From assembly GCA_018056245.1 (NCBI GenBank), contig JAGPFZ010000007.1, positions 1 through 59,521 of the forward strand: 59,521 nt of DNA, given 5' to 3'. Positions 46,945 through 55,081 of the stretch are shown piece by piece; position 1 is the first letter of the stretch, and each line of letters opens with the position of its first letter. The DNA is from Bacteroidales bacterium. Its GTDB lineage: Bacteria > Bacteroidota > Bacteroidia > Bacteroidales > VadinHA17. A program made the position numbers and the translations under genes. The notes beneath the pieces are model-generated. The model saw nothing but the letters and a program-made list of their open reading frames with translations. It was not told the DNA's origin and ran no database searches.

Positions 46945-47277
46945 ATGGATATTGATAATGCAAAGGCTCAGATGCGCAAAGGGGTTCTTGAATACTGCAT
47001 TCTGCTGGTACTTTCAGTCAGTTCGTGTTATGCAAGCGACATAATCAGGCAGCTTAAAGAGGTAAAGGTTATTGTTGTCGAGGGAACTCTTTATCCCTTG
47101 CTTACACGTCTTAAGAACTCGGGGCTTCTCAGTTACCGGTGGGAGGAATCACAGCTGGGCCCTCCAAGAAAATATTATATGATAACCGAAGCAGGACGTG
47201 ATTATCTAAAGGAGCTTGATAATGAGTGGTCCAGCCTTGTTGAATCGGTTAATCTTATAAGAAAGGATATCGTATAA
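46945..47277 (+). CDS. PadR-family transcriptional regulator
   Basis: A 110-residue regulator made almost wholly of the PadR winged helix-turn-helix. The N-terminal KGVLEYCILLVLS leads into the recognition region VEGTLYPLLTRLKNSGLLSYRW. The wing has GPPRKYYMITEAGRDYLKEL, followed by a short dimerisation helix. The gene lies directly after pspC, an association common across bacteria, though the usual order is padR first. It most likely binds the palindrome at 46212-46230. Confidence 0.92.
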   Translation: MDIDNAKAQMRKGVLEYCILLVLSVSSCYASDIIRQLKEVKVIVVEGTLYPLLTRLKNSGLLSYRWEESQLGPPRKYYMITEAGRDYLKELDNEWSSLVESVNLIRKDIV

Positions 47278-47428
47278 TTGTTAATCGGTAATTTATTATT
47301 CATTACTTTACCCTGACCTCTCCTTATTCCCGTGACTCCGCTTTGTTTCGTATGCCCTGTGCCCTCAATCCTGATAAAGCCTTAATGATTTGTACTGCCT
47401 TATGTGATATCATGAAAGAATTATCAAT

Positions 47429-47506
47429 ATGAAGTATATCCCCCCTATTTCATTTTTAATTTTGTTTACTACTTTTATCAGCTTTAAAAGTATTCGGTTT
47501 GAATAA
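47429..47506 (+). CDS. Possible 25-residue hydrophobic leader ORF
   Basis: A short ORF, ATG at 47429 and TAA at 47504-47506, in the otherwise featureless 47278-47498 gap. It begins MKYIPPISFLILF, is hydrophobic and ends with charged residues. It overlaps the TTG start of the permease gene (47499) by 8 nt, an arrangement that allows translational coupling. No family is recognised, and it may be a chance ORF. Confidence 0.25.
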   Translation: MKYIPPISFLILFTTFISFKSIRFE

Positions 47507-48803
47507 AGAAAAAGTTATCACACCATCCCGTGCCATAGCAATTGTTGTTTCCAATATGATAGGCACTGGGGTATATACAAGTCTTGGCCTTCAAGCCGCC
47601 GGAGTTCATTCTATTCTGGCTCTAGTACTGATATGGATAACCGGAGGCCTAGTTGCTCTTTGTGGGGCACTTACTTATGGAGAGCTGGCAGCCCGTATAC
47701 CTCAATCGGGCGGAGAGTATATTTTTCTCTCTAAAATATATCACCCAACTTTCGGTTTTCTTTCCGGTTTTATTTCAATGACTATAGGCTTTGCAGCTCC
47801 GCTTGCTATTTCTGCTATTGCACTTGGAACCTATGCAGGAAATTTAATTCCTGTTCCTCCCATGATAACGGCAGTTACTATAATTGTTCTGCTGACCTTA
47901 CTAAATCTGAGCAGTTTTCGCACAGGCGCTAACTTCAATTTTGTTACAACGGCTCTTAATATATCTCTGATTCTCACTCTTTGCGTAATGGGTTTTATAA
48001 AAGGACATTACGACGGCTTTAAACTTACTTTCATGCAGTCAGATCTGAAACAGATAATTAATCCTGCTTTTGCTGTTTCGCTTGTATATGTTTCCTTTGC
48101 ATATTCAGGTTGGAATTCTGCTGCATATATTGCCCATCAGGTGAAAGATCCTGTAAAAAACCTGCCTGTAGTATTCATCACTGGCACCCTGATCGTGATG
48201 ACGCTATATACACTTCTTAATTTTGTTTTTCTTTATACTGTACCTCTCGATGAGCTTGAAGGGAAAGTTGATGTGGCATTTATTGCAGCTAAGAATATAT
48301 TCGGCGATGCCGGAGGAAAATTCATTGCAGTGCTTATATCTATCGGCCTTATTGCTTCAATCAATTCTTTACTTATTCTTGGTCCAAGAGTTACTCAGGC
48401 AATTGCAATGGATTATCCGGCCCTTCGTTTCCTTGGGAAGGAAAACAAGAACAGCTCTCCCGTTTATGCCACAGTACTTCTTGCAATTATTTCACTTACT
48501 CTTATCTGGACTTCGACCTTTGAGCAGATAATGACTTTGATCGGATTTACGCTAAGTATTTTCACTATATCATCAGTTGCCGGGCTTTTTTTCTTGAGGC
48601 ACCGTATGAAAGTAAACAACGAGAATTTTTATCATACTTTCGGGTATCCTTTTATTCCACTTTTTTTTATAGTGGTTGAAGGTTGTATGATGGTATATGT
48701 GTTTGCAAGCAGGCCTGCCCAGTCACTTGAAGGTATTGGAATCGCCCTCTCCGGGCTTATTGTCTATTTCCTGTTAACAAAAAAGAAAAATGCCGGTATT
48801 TAG
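47499..48803 (+). CDS. APC-family amino acid permease
   Basis: A 434-residue inner-membrane transporter with about twelve hydrophobic segments. The first contains SNMIGTGVYTSLGLQ, matching the unwound substrate-binding helix 1 of APC transporters. It is followed by LCGALTYGELAARIPQSGGEYIFLSK and, in helix 6, VSFAYSGWNSAAYIAHQVKDP. It resembles the LAT/amino acid:polyamine branch. The start is a TTG at 47499, chosen because it gives the expected short N-terminus and no ATG is nearby. A lipoprotein-like gene overlaps its end by 14 nt. The transported amino acid is not inferable. Confidence 0.9.
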   Translation: MNKEKVITPSRAIAIVVSNMIGTGVYTSLGLQAAGVHSILALVLIWITGGLVALCGALTYGELAARIPQSGGEYIFLSKIYHPTFGFLSGFISMTIGFAAPLAISAIALGTYAGNLIPVPPMITAVTIIVLLTLLNLSSFRTGANFNFVTTALNISLILTLCVMGFIKGHYDGFKLTFMQSDLKQIINPAFAVSLVYVSFAYSGWNSAAYIAHQVKDPVKNLPVVFITGTLIVMTLYTLLNFVFLYTVPLDELEGKVDVAFIAAKNIFGDAGGKFIAVLISIGLIASINSLLILGPRVTQAIAMDYPALRFLGKENKNSSPVYATVLLAIISLTLIWTSTFEQIMTLIGFTLSIFTISSVAGLFFLRHRMKVNNENFYHTFGYPFIPLFFIVVEGCMMVYVFASRPAQSLEGIGIALSGLIVYFLLTKKKNAGI

Positions 48804-49941
48804 ATTGATTGCAGTTTTTGTTTTTTATCTGCTAATTTCCTCATCATGTCGTAATAACTCACGTTTATTCGAAAATAAGCTTCCTGATGCTCAAATATAT
48901 AGAGTTCCTTATGATACCGTTAAAGATAATATTATATCGTTTATTTCAGGGAAGTACCATGTGAATAGCAATTGCCTGAATAAATTTGATTCTCTTTCAT
49001 CGTGGAAGCAATTTTCTTTTCGCATGGACAGCGGTTTTTCTTATCTCGATACTTCAAGGTTAATTAAAATGTCGGTTTGGGCCGAAACGGAAATAACGTA
49101 CCGACACGACACTTCCGTTCTGTTTTATCCCTTTGGCGGCCCTGATTTTCTGAATGCAAATGCCTTTTATCCCAACGTATCAAGATATATACTGATAGGA
49201 CTCGAGCCGGTAGGTAAATTACCTGATATTTGTAACATGACTCCATCGGAAGTGAATGAATATCTCGACGATATCTGGATTTCCCTTAATGATATTTTCA
49301 GGAGGAGTTATTTCATAACGGGACACATGATTGATGATTTACAGAAAGAAGAAGTTGGCGGAGTCACGCCTGTTATTTCGATCTTCATAAAAAGAAAAGG
49401 TTACAAAATTGTTTCGGTAGATTATATTGGTATTGATATCAATGGCAACTGGCAGTATTCTGACAGTTTGAAAAACAAAAAATCATTTGCTTCCGGAGTG
49501 AAAATTGATTTTGTCCACGATACTAGCAATATAATTCAAACATTATTTTATTTCAGGGCGAATTTATCCGATGAAGGATTGAAAAAGAATGAACCCTTAA
49601 TAAACTATCTCTATTCATTACCTGTTTGTAACACGTACCTTAAAGCTGCCTCTTATCTTATGCATAGCAAAGAATTTTCGCAAATACGTAGTTTAATACT
49701 TGATAAAAGTAAATCAATTCTACAGGATGATTCAGGTATTGCATATAAATTCTTTGATAAAGAACACTGGGATATTAAGCTTTATGGAAAATATCAGAGA
49801 CCGGGGAAAGAGTTTTCATGGATTAATGAAACTGATCTGGCTGAGGCATACAAAAAGATGCCGGTAAAACAAGTTCCTTTTACTCTCGGCTATAACTGGC
49901 GTACTCGTGCAATAAATCTTCTTTATGCTGTAAAAAAATAA
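48790..49941 (+). CDS. Hypothetical lipoprotein-like exported protein
   Basis: A 383-residue protein I do not recognise. The N-terminus is a signal sequence ending LLISSSC, a slightly atypical lipobox, so it is probably a lipoprotein. The remainder is soluble, with no clear domain. Aromatic and charged residues are spread evenly, and the C-terminal region holds KEFSWINETDLAEAYKKMP. It overlaps the upstream permease by 14 nt and so is probably translated with it. A role linked to that transporter is possible but not shown. Confidence 0.6.
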   Translation: MPVFRLIAVFVFYLLISSSCRNNSRLFENKLPDAQIYRVPYDTVKDNIISFISGKYHVNSNCLNKFDSLSSWKQFSFRMDSGFSYLDTSRLIKMSVWAETEITYRHDTSVLFYPFGGPDFLNANAFYPNVSRYILIGLEPVGKLPDICNMTPSEVNEYLDDIWISLNDIFRRSYFITGHMIDDLQKEEVGGVTPVISIFIKRKGYKIVSVDYIGIDINGNWQYSDSLKNKKSFASGVKIDFVHDTSNIIQTLFYFRANLSDEGLKKNEPLINYLYSLPVCNTYLKAASYLMHSKEFSQIRSLILDKSKSILQDDSGIAYKFFDKEHWDIKLYGKYQRPGKEFSWINETDLAEAYKKMPVKQVPFTLGYNWRTRAINLLYAVKK

Positions 49942-49958
49942 AAAGCACCAAAAAATTA

Positions 49959-49990
49959 TTTGCTTTAGTTTATTCACTTTCTTAACTTTG
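49959..49990 (+). promoter_or_regulatory. Bacteroidota-type promoter for the OmpA-like operon
   Basis: TTTG at 49959-49962, a 20-nt spacer, then TAACTTTG at 49983-49990, a full match to the TTTG / TAnnTTTG consensus with normal spacing. Transcription should begin near 49997, about 75 nt before the OmpA-like start. This is the best promoter seen in the window. Confidence 0.7.
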
Positions 49991-50009
49991 GTAAAATGAC
50001 ATGATAAAA

Positions 50010-50029
50010 TTAATTCCTGGAGGAATTAA
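50010..50029 (+). promoter_or_regulatory. 5'-leader hairpin
   Basis: TTAATTCC, loop TGGA, GGAATTAA: a perfect 8-bp stem in the predicted leader, followed by an A-run. The loop and right arm contain GGAGGA, resembling a Shine-Dalgarno sequence, so the hairpin may hide a ribosome site. An 11-codon ORF (50040-50075) starts just after it and ends overlapping the ATG of the OmpA-like gene. Confidence 0.4.
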
Positions 50030-50071
50030 AAAAAATTACATGAAATTTTACAAACCAAAAAACCTGATGAT

Positions 50072-50578
50072 ATGAGAGTTCTGATTACCGGATTTATTGC
50101 TTTCATTATCTGGTCTTTCTTCTCGATGTGGCTTTATGTTGATATTTTGAAACCTGCAACGAAAAGGTCTGTTGTTATTTCCCCTGCTGAAAGATCTGAT
50201 ATAGTAGCTGATTCGCTTGAGAAGCTTAGTGCATCCATGCCAAAAGAACTACTGTTTTTTTTTGATTTTGACAATACAGAAATCAAGGAAGATCCATCTA
50301 TTGATGCCGGAGTGGCTGAATTAAAAGGCTGGCTTGAAAAATACCCATCAGCTATGCTTGCGATTACAGGTCATACAGATTTTATTGGAACGCCCGAGTA
50401 TAATTATAAATTAGGGCTTGAAAGAGCAAATGCAGTCCGTAAATATCTGGAATCAAAAGGAATACCTCCGGATAAGATGATTGTTGATTCGAAAGGCGAG
50501 GATGAGCCTGTAGCAAGTCAAATAACATCGAAAGGACGTGCAATGAATAGAAGAACAGTAGTAACAATTAAAATGTGA
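50072..50578 (+). CDS. OmpA-family protein with N-terminal membrane anchor
   Basis: A 168-residue protein. An uncleaved N-terminal helix (about 4-27) anchors it in the inner membrane. A short linker leads to an OmpA-like peptidoglycan-binding domain (about 58-168) with LFFFDFDNTEI, AITGHTDFIGTPEYNYKLGLERANAVRKYL and a closing RAMNRRTVVTI. The conserved Asp and Arg that contact peptidoglycan are present. It is followed after 4 nt by a membrane-anchored coiled-coil protein, so the two may form an envelope complex. Confidence 0.88.
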   Translation: MRVLITGFIAFIIWSFFSMWLYVDILKPATKRSVVISPAERSDIVADSLEKLSASMPKELLFFFDFDNTEIKEDPSIDAGVAELKGWLEKYPSAMLAITGHTDFIGTPEYNYKLGLERANAVRKYLESKGIPPDKMIVDSKGEDEPVASQITSKGRAMNRRTVVTIKM

Positions 50579-50582
50579 TAAA

Positions 50583-50888
50583 ATGAATACACAACTTATT
50601 TTACTAGCGCAATCGGTTACAACGGCCGTTATAGAAATAATACTTTTACTATTGGTTGCTGCCATTATTGGTTTTCTCACAGCATGGTTCTACCAAAAAT
50701 CGCATTATACGCCTATTATTGAGAAACTGGAAGATGAAAAGGAACAACTTATCCTTAAAATAAACAACCTTAACGATAAAATTAAAGGGCTTAACGATGA
50801 AATTAAAAGTCTGAACGATAAAATCACAGACCTTGAAAAAACAATATCCGAACAGGAGAAGGAGATTGAAGAACTGAAAAAGCAATAA
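50583..50888 (+). CDS. Small membrane-anchored coiled-coil protein
   Basis: A 101-residue protein with one membrane helix (about 15-36) and a continuous coiled coil (about 45-100). Part of the coil is encoded by three 21-nt tandem repeats (50769-50831), each giving one heptad of the form LNDxIxx. It starts 4 nt after the OmpA-like gene and is surely cotranscribed. No family is recognised beyond topology. It may extend into the periplasm or cytoplasm as a spacer or partner of the OmpA protein. Confidence 0.7.
   Translation: MNTQLILLAQSVTTAVIEIILLLLVAAIIGFLTAWFYQKSHYTPIIEKLEDEKEQLILKINNLNDKIKGLNDEIKSLNDKITDLEKTISEQEKEIEELKKQ
50769..50831 (+). repeat. Three 21-bp tandem repeats, coding
   Basis: Units begin CTTAACGATAAAATTAAAG, CTTAACGATGAAATTAAAAG and CTGAACGATAAAATCACAG. 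They encode successive coiled-coil heptads, so the repeat length keeps both reading frame and heptad register; copy number could vary without breaking the protein. Confidence 0.8.
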
Positions 50889-50968
50889 AAGGTAAAAAAG
50901 AAACCTTTGGAATTTCTGTTAGTTTTATGTAGAAATAAAGGCTTTGAAAAATATCTTATACAACTTAG

Positions 50969-51040
50969 CTGACCCACCTGGATTCGAACCAGGACTCTGC
51001 GGAACCAAAATCCGTTGTGTTACCATTACACCATGGGTCA
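50969..51040 (-). tRNA. tRNA-Gln (anticodon TTG)
   Basis: A 72-nt cloverleaf on the minus strand. Acceptor TGACCCA pairs with TGGGTCA, and the D-arm is GGTGTAATGGTAACAC. The anticodon loop TTTTGGT carries TTG, and the T-arm core is GGTTCGAATCC. The discriminator is G and CCA is not encoded. The anticodon stem has one mismatch at its outer pair. Confidence 0.95.
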
Positions 51041-51083
51041 ATTAATCTTTTTTAGATGAGACAAAATTATAAAAATAATACTT

Positions 51084-51509
51084 TTATAATTTGGAAAGTG
51101 AATTTTCGAGCAAAAAATCAAAGTCCGCAATATCGGATACTTTAATTACCTTCAGTGGGCAACGAACAAGAGTCCGGATAACATGCCCGAGATCGCACAT
51201 CTCTTCATCGCCATCTTCATAATACCATAAAATCCTTATCTGGCAGGGCATGTCAAATGTCTTCTCAAGCTCCCGAAGTATAGCAAAAATCCACTTGATC
51301 GACATTGTGTTGATGAGTTCAAAGCCAAGAATAATATCCGTTTTTTTTGCGCAATTGTCGAGATAATTTAAAATCCATTCATAAATAGGCGAATAAAAAT
51401 CAGAAGGATTTTCCGGTATCGACCTTCCGGTCATAATAATTTTTCCTCTTTCAAGAATAATGCGAGGCGTTCTTTTTGTCGGCTCTATAAGAATACTCTC
51501 AGGATACAT
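51084..51509 (-). CDS. SiaC-family (DUF1987) regulatory phosphoprotein
   Basis: A small cytoplasmic protein of 141 residues from the chosen start, with the DUF1987/SiaC pattern: ILIEPTKRTPRI, a GRSIPENPSDFYSPIYEWILNYL segment, LGFELINTMSIKW with a Thr/Ser stretch where SiaC is phosphorylated, and RILWYYEDGDEEMCDLG. In Pseudomonas, SiaC is controlled by a kinase and a PP2C phosphatase and activates a diguanylate cyclase. A SpoIIE-type PP2C is encoded at 56478-57704. The frame is open 13 codons further (51548), but those codons lie in a perfect hairpin and the family starts near the second Met, so 51509 is preferred. Confidence 0.8.
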   Translation of the reverse strand: MYPESILIEPTKRTPRIILERGKIIMTGRSIPENPSDFYSPIYEWILNYLDNCAKKTDIILGFELINTMSIKWIFAILRELEKTFDMPCQIRILWYYEDGDEEMCDLGHVIRTLVRCPLKVIKVSDIADFDFLLENSLSKL

Positions 51510-51526
51510 GGTCAGGCATAACTTCA

Positions 51527-51546
51527 GGCTCTCTGAAAAGAGAGCC
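51527..51546 (-). promoter_or_regulatory. Leader hairpin upstream of the SiaC-like gene
   Basis: GGCTCTC, loop TTTTCA, GAGAGCC: a perfect 7-bp GC-containing stem 17 nt upstream of the preferred start. No T-run follows in either direction, so it is not a standard terminator. A TAAATTTG -7-like match lies further upstream at 51589-51596 (minus strand), which would place the hairpin in the transcript leader. Confidence 0.4.
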
Positions 51547-51702
51547 AATTATTGAAGGCGGTAAAATTATATAATAAGTTTAAATCGTCAAATTTATTTT
51601 ATTATACTTTGCCAATATTTTAATAATATGTTAAAAGTAGAATTATAATTAATATATATCTTCGTAGCTCCATTTACGGAAAGTAATTTAATAGAAATGT
51701 TT

Positions 51703-53079
51703 ATGAAGAAAATTACACTTCTGATTATACTCATCATGTTTTTTCCTTCATTTTTATCTTTTTCTCAGGTTAAAGTCTGGTCACTTGAAGATTGTATAAA
51801 ATATGCACTTGAAGAAAATATTCAAGTTAAGCAACAAGGATTACAAACACAGGTTCAGAAAAATTCACTTGACCTGGCGAAACTTAAGCTTCTGCCAACT
51901 ATCAACGGTAATGCAACACATAGTTACTCTTTCGGTAGAGCTCTCGATCAGACCACTTATCAATATACTGAACACGAAGATGTTATGTCGGATAATTTCT
52001 ATATGGGAAGTAGTTTGACCCTCTTCAGCGGTCTTCAGAATTACAATTCAATAAAGAGAAATAATTATGAGTTGTTTGCCAGCCACCAGGATCTTCAGAG
52101 TATAAAAGATAATATCACACTGAGTGTTGCACTTGGCTACCTTCAGATATTGCTTAACAGAGAGCTTGTTTCGGCAACTGAGAACCAGTTTTTAATTACA
52201 AAACTGCAGATTGAAAAAACAAAAAAGCTTGTGGATGCAGGAAGTGTTGCGATGGGTAATCTATTGCAGATTGAAGCACAGGCAGCTCTGGAAGAGCTTC
52301 AGCTTATAAATTTGAAAAATCAATTAAATATTTCTTATCTCAATCTTGCGCAATTATTAGAACTTCAGACACCCGAGGGATTTGAAATAGTAATTCCCGA
52401 GATAAGCATAGATACAAATTATATAAGTACTGAAAATGTACTCGATGTATTCAATATTGCGTGCAATAACCGAGCAGAAATAAAAAGCGCCGAAATGAAA
52501 CTTAAAGCAAGCGAATACGACCTTAAAATTGCACGAGGCGGCAGAAGTCCTCGTATTTCAATGAGCACTTCATTCAGTACAGGATATTCAGATATCAGGA
52601 AAAAACTTCTTGGGGTTGATCCTGTTACTGGCCCGATTTATGGTAAATATTCTTTTGCCGACCAGATAAATGATAATATAAACTATGGAATTTCTTTTTC
52701 AGTAAATATTCCTTTTCTTAACGGATGGCAGGTCAATAAAAATATTTCCAATTCAAAACTTGCTATAGAAAATAATAATTATGTTCTTGAAGCGACAAAA
52801 AAACAGCTTTACAAGAATATCCAGCAGGCTTTTGCCGATAGGGAGGCAGCTTTAAAAAGATATAATGCCGCAATAAAGACTGTAATTGCAAATGAAGAAG
52901 CTTTCAGATATTCAGAGCAAAGATTCAATGTTGGTCTGGTTACACCCGTTGATTATAATGCAGCCAAATCACAATTGTTGAAAGCACAGTCAGAAATGGC
53001 ACAAGCCAAATATGAATTTGTATTCAAAATAAAAGTGCTTGATTTTTATAAAGGAATTCCAATTACATTATCTGAATAA
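51703..53079 (+). CDS. TolC-family outer-membrane efflux protein
   Basis: A 458-residue protein from the MKK start (an ATG two codons earlier is also in frame). The signal peptide runs to about residue 21 (SFSQ). Two outer-membrane efflux repeats follow, with long amphipathic helices. Typical pieces are WSLEDCIKYALEENIQVKQ near the N-terminus and, at the C-terminus, EEAFRYSEQRFNVGLVTPVDYNAAKSQL. It forms the outer-membrane channel of a tripartite exporter. The adaptor gene follows after 12 nt. No transporter permease is adjacent. Confidence 0.92.
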   Translation: MKKITLLIILIMFFPSFLSFSQVKVWSLEDCIKYALEENIQVKQQGLQTQVQKNSLDLAKLKLLPTINGNATHSYSFGRALDQTTYQYTEHEDVMSDNFYMGSSLTLFSGLQNYNSIKRNNYELFASHQDLQSIKDNITLSVALGYLQILLNRELVSATENQFLITKLQIEKTKKLVDAGSVAMGNLLQIEAQAALEELQLINLKNQLNISYLNLAQLLELQTPEGFEIVIPEISIDTNYISTENVLDVFNIACNNRAEIKSAEMKLKASEYDLKIARGGRSPRISMSTSFSTGYSDIRKKLLGVDPVTGPIYGKYSFADQINDNINYGISFSVNIPFLNGWQVNKNISNSKLAIENNNYVLEATKKQLYKNIQQAFADREAALKRYNAAIKTVIANEEAFRYSEQRFNVGLVTPVDYNAAKSQLLKAQSEMAQAKYEFVFKIKVLDFYKGIPITLSE

Positions 53080-53091
53080 AATCATAATATA

Positions 53092-54351
53092 ATGAAAAAT
53101 AATAAAATACTAAAAATATTATTACCCATTACGGTTGTACTTATTATTCTTGCATTTGTCGGCAAGAATCAGGGATGGTTTGGGAAACAGGCTGCAGTCA
53201 AAGTGGCTGTTGAGAACGTAACCATAAAGAGTATTACTGAAACAATCACGGCAAACGGTAAGATTCAGCCTGAAAAGGAAGTTAAAATAACTCCGGATGT
53301 TTCGGGTGAAATTGTTGAGCTTAATGTTAAAGAAGGCGACGATGTGATGAAAGGGCAGTTATTATGTCGTATAAAACCCGATACTTATATTTCGCAACGT
53401 GACAGATCACTTGCTGCAATAGCCTCAGCAAGGGCAAGACTGTCGCAATCGGAAGCACAGTTTGTTCAGGCTGAACTGTCATATAAAAGGAATAAACAAC
53501 TTTTCGAAGAAAAGGCAATCTCTCAATCTGAATTTGAGCAAGCAGAGGCTGCTTATAAAGTAGCAAAAGCTGAAGTAGATGCTGCAAGATTTTCAGTTTC
53601 CAGTGCCGAGGCTTCATTAAAAGAGGCAGAGGAAAACCTGATTAAAACATCCATTTATGCACCGATGTCAGGCACTGTGTCAATGCTTCTTGTAGAACTC
53701 GGAGAACGAGTTGTGGGAACAAGCATGATGTCGGGTACAGAAATGATGAGGGTTGCCGATCTTTCGCGCATGGAAGCCAGAGTGGAAGTAAACGAGAACG
53801 ATATTATAAGAGTTAAAGTGGGAGATACAGCCATTGTAAACGTGGATGCCTATCTGGATGAAAAATTTACCGGAGTTGTAACTATGGTTGCAAATTCTGC
53901 AAAAACAACAGGTGTCTCCGCAGACCAGGTCACAAATTTCGATGTAAAAATTTTCATACTCCCTGAGTCGTATAAGCATCTCGTGAGTGAAGAAAGGCCA
54001 AGCCCGCTTCGACCCGGAATGTCAGTCTCGGTTGATATACGTACTATAACAAAGCCTACAGTATTGGCTGTGCCAATACAGGCCGTAACTACAAGAATCG
54101 ATACCACACTGGCAGGAGAAACAACTACAGGGAATGAGGTGAGGACTCTTGTTTTCATTACCGACGGAACATATGCTCTTGCCAGAGATGTTAAAACCGG
54201 CATTCAGGATAATAGTTATATCGAAATAATTTCCGGTATCAATGAAGGCGATAGGGTAATCACGGCACCATTCAGTGCTATCAGTAAAAAGTTGTCTGAC
54301 AGCACTCTGATTCAGATTGTTAATAAAGATGAGCTTTATGCTGTAAAATAA
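53092..54351 (+). CDS. HlyD/MacA-type periplasmic adaptor protein
   Basis: A 419-residue membrane-fusion protein. An N-terminal membrane helix (about 8-24) leads to a barrel-sandwich (lipoyl-like) domain with TANGKIQPEKEVKITPDVSGEIVEL and VKEGDDVMKGQLL. A long coiled-coil hairpin rich in Ala, Glu and Lys is followed by IYAPMSGTVSMLLVELGERVVG, and then beta-barrel and membrane-proximal domains. It links an inner-membrane transporter to the TolC protein encoded just upstream. The usual next genes (ABC permease MacB or an RND pump) are absent; tsaB follows instead, so the pump must be elsewhere. Confidence 0.92.
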   Translation: MKNNKILKILLPITVVLIILAFVGKNQGWFGKQAAVKVAVENVTIKSITETITANGKIQPEKEVKITPDVSGEIVELNVKEGDDVMKGQLLCRIKPDTYISQRDRSLAAIASARARLSQSEAQFVQAELSYKRNKQLFEEKAISQSEFEQAEAAYKVAKAEVDAARFSVSSAEASLKEAEENLIKTSIYAPMSGTVSMLLVELGERVVGTSMMSGTEMMRVADLSRMEARVEVNENDIIRVKVGDTAIVNVDAYLDEKFTGVVTMVANSAKTTGVSADQVTNFDVKIFILPESYKHLVSEERPSPLRPGMSVSVDIRTITKPTVLAVPIQAVTTRIDTTLAGETTTGNEVRTLVFITDGTYALARDVKTGIQDNSYIEIISGINEGDRVITAPFSAISKKLSDSTLIQIVNKDELYAVK

Positions 54352-54371
54352 CTTCTGATCGGGCCTAACAA

Positions 54372-55070
54372 ATGATTTTATGCATAGAAACAGCTACCAC
54401 TGTGTGCTCTGTTGCATTATGTAGCAGCGACAGTGTTATGTCACTGCGCGAAAGCAGAAACTCCAACTCACATGCTGAAATGCTTGCAGTTTTTATAGAT
54501 GAAGTTTTTAAAGAACAAAATATAAATGCCCGAGAGCTCGAGGCAATTGCCGTGAGCAAAGGCCCAGGCTCATATACTGGCCTTAGAATAGGCGTTTCCA
54601 CTGCAAAAGGTATTGCGTACGCCGCAGGTATTCCTCTGATAGGAATCGATACACTTACTTCAATGTATTATGGCTTGCTTGAAACTGAAATAGGTAGAAA
54701 ATATATTGACAAAGAAACATTACTTTGCCCTATGCTCGATGCCAGAAGAATGGAAGTATATTATTGTATTTATGATTCATACGGCAAAAAAGTCAAAGAA
54801 ATAACAACCGAAACAATAAATGAAAATTCCTTCACGGATATATCGTCCAATTTTATGATGATATTTTTTGGAAATGGAGTGGACAAATGTTCAGGAGTTA
54901 TTAAAAGAGATAAACAGATCTTTATAAAAAATTTTGAACTATCTGCTTCATATATGCGAAAACCTGCATATAAGGCACTGAAAGAAGAAAACTTTGAAAA
55001 TACTGCTTATTTTGAACCGTTTTACCTTAAAGATTTTTTAGCAACACGGCCTAAGAAAAAACTGTTTTAA
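54372..55070 (+). CDS. tsaB: tRNA threonylcarbamoyladenosine biosynthesis protein TsaB
   Basis: A 232-residue ASKHA-fold protein. The N-terminal LCIETATTVCSVAL and the VSKGPGSYTGLRIGVSTAKGIAYA segment are hallmarks of TsaB. It is the non-catalytic partner of TsaD in the complex that places t6A at position 37 of ANN-decoding tRNAs, acting in the cytoplasm. CPMLDARRMEVYYCIYD is also typical. It lies 20 nt after the adaptor gene and 11 nt before the DUF3108 gene. TsaC, TsaD and TsaE are not in the window. Confidence 0.95.
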   Translation: MILCIETATTVCSVALCSSDSVMSLRESRNSNSHAEMLAVFIDEVFKEQNINARELEAIAVSKGPGSYTGLRIGVSTAKGIAYAAGIPLIGIDTLTSMYYGLLETEIGRKYIDKETLLCPMLDARRMEVYYCIYDSYGKKVKEITTETINENSFTDISSNFMMIFFGNGVDKCSGVIKRDKQIFIKNFELSASYMRKPAYKALKEENFENTAYFEPFYLKDFLATRPKKKLF

Positions 55071-55081
55071 AAGAAAAAATA

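Noticed and set aside
47278..47428. Search for a regulatory RNA or riboswitch before the permease
   Set aside because: No stable conserved-looking hairpin or known riboswitch core was found; only the mini-ORF at 47429 is worth noting.
50769..50831. Short tandem repeats considered as a CRISPR array
   Set aside because: The units are directly adjacent, without spacers, and encode coiled-coil heptads in frame. No CRISPR array or cas gene was seen anywhere in the window.
50890..50925. AAAGGT/ACCTTT inverted repeat after the coiled-coil gene, as a terminator
   Set aside because: The stem is short with a large A-rich loop and is not followed by a T-run.
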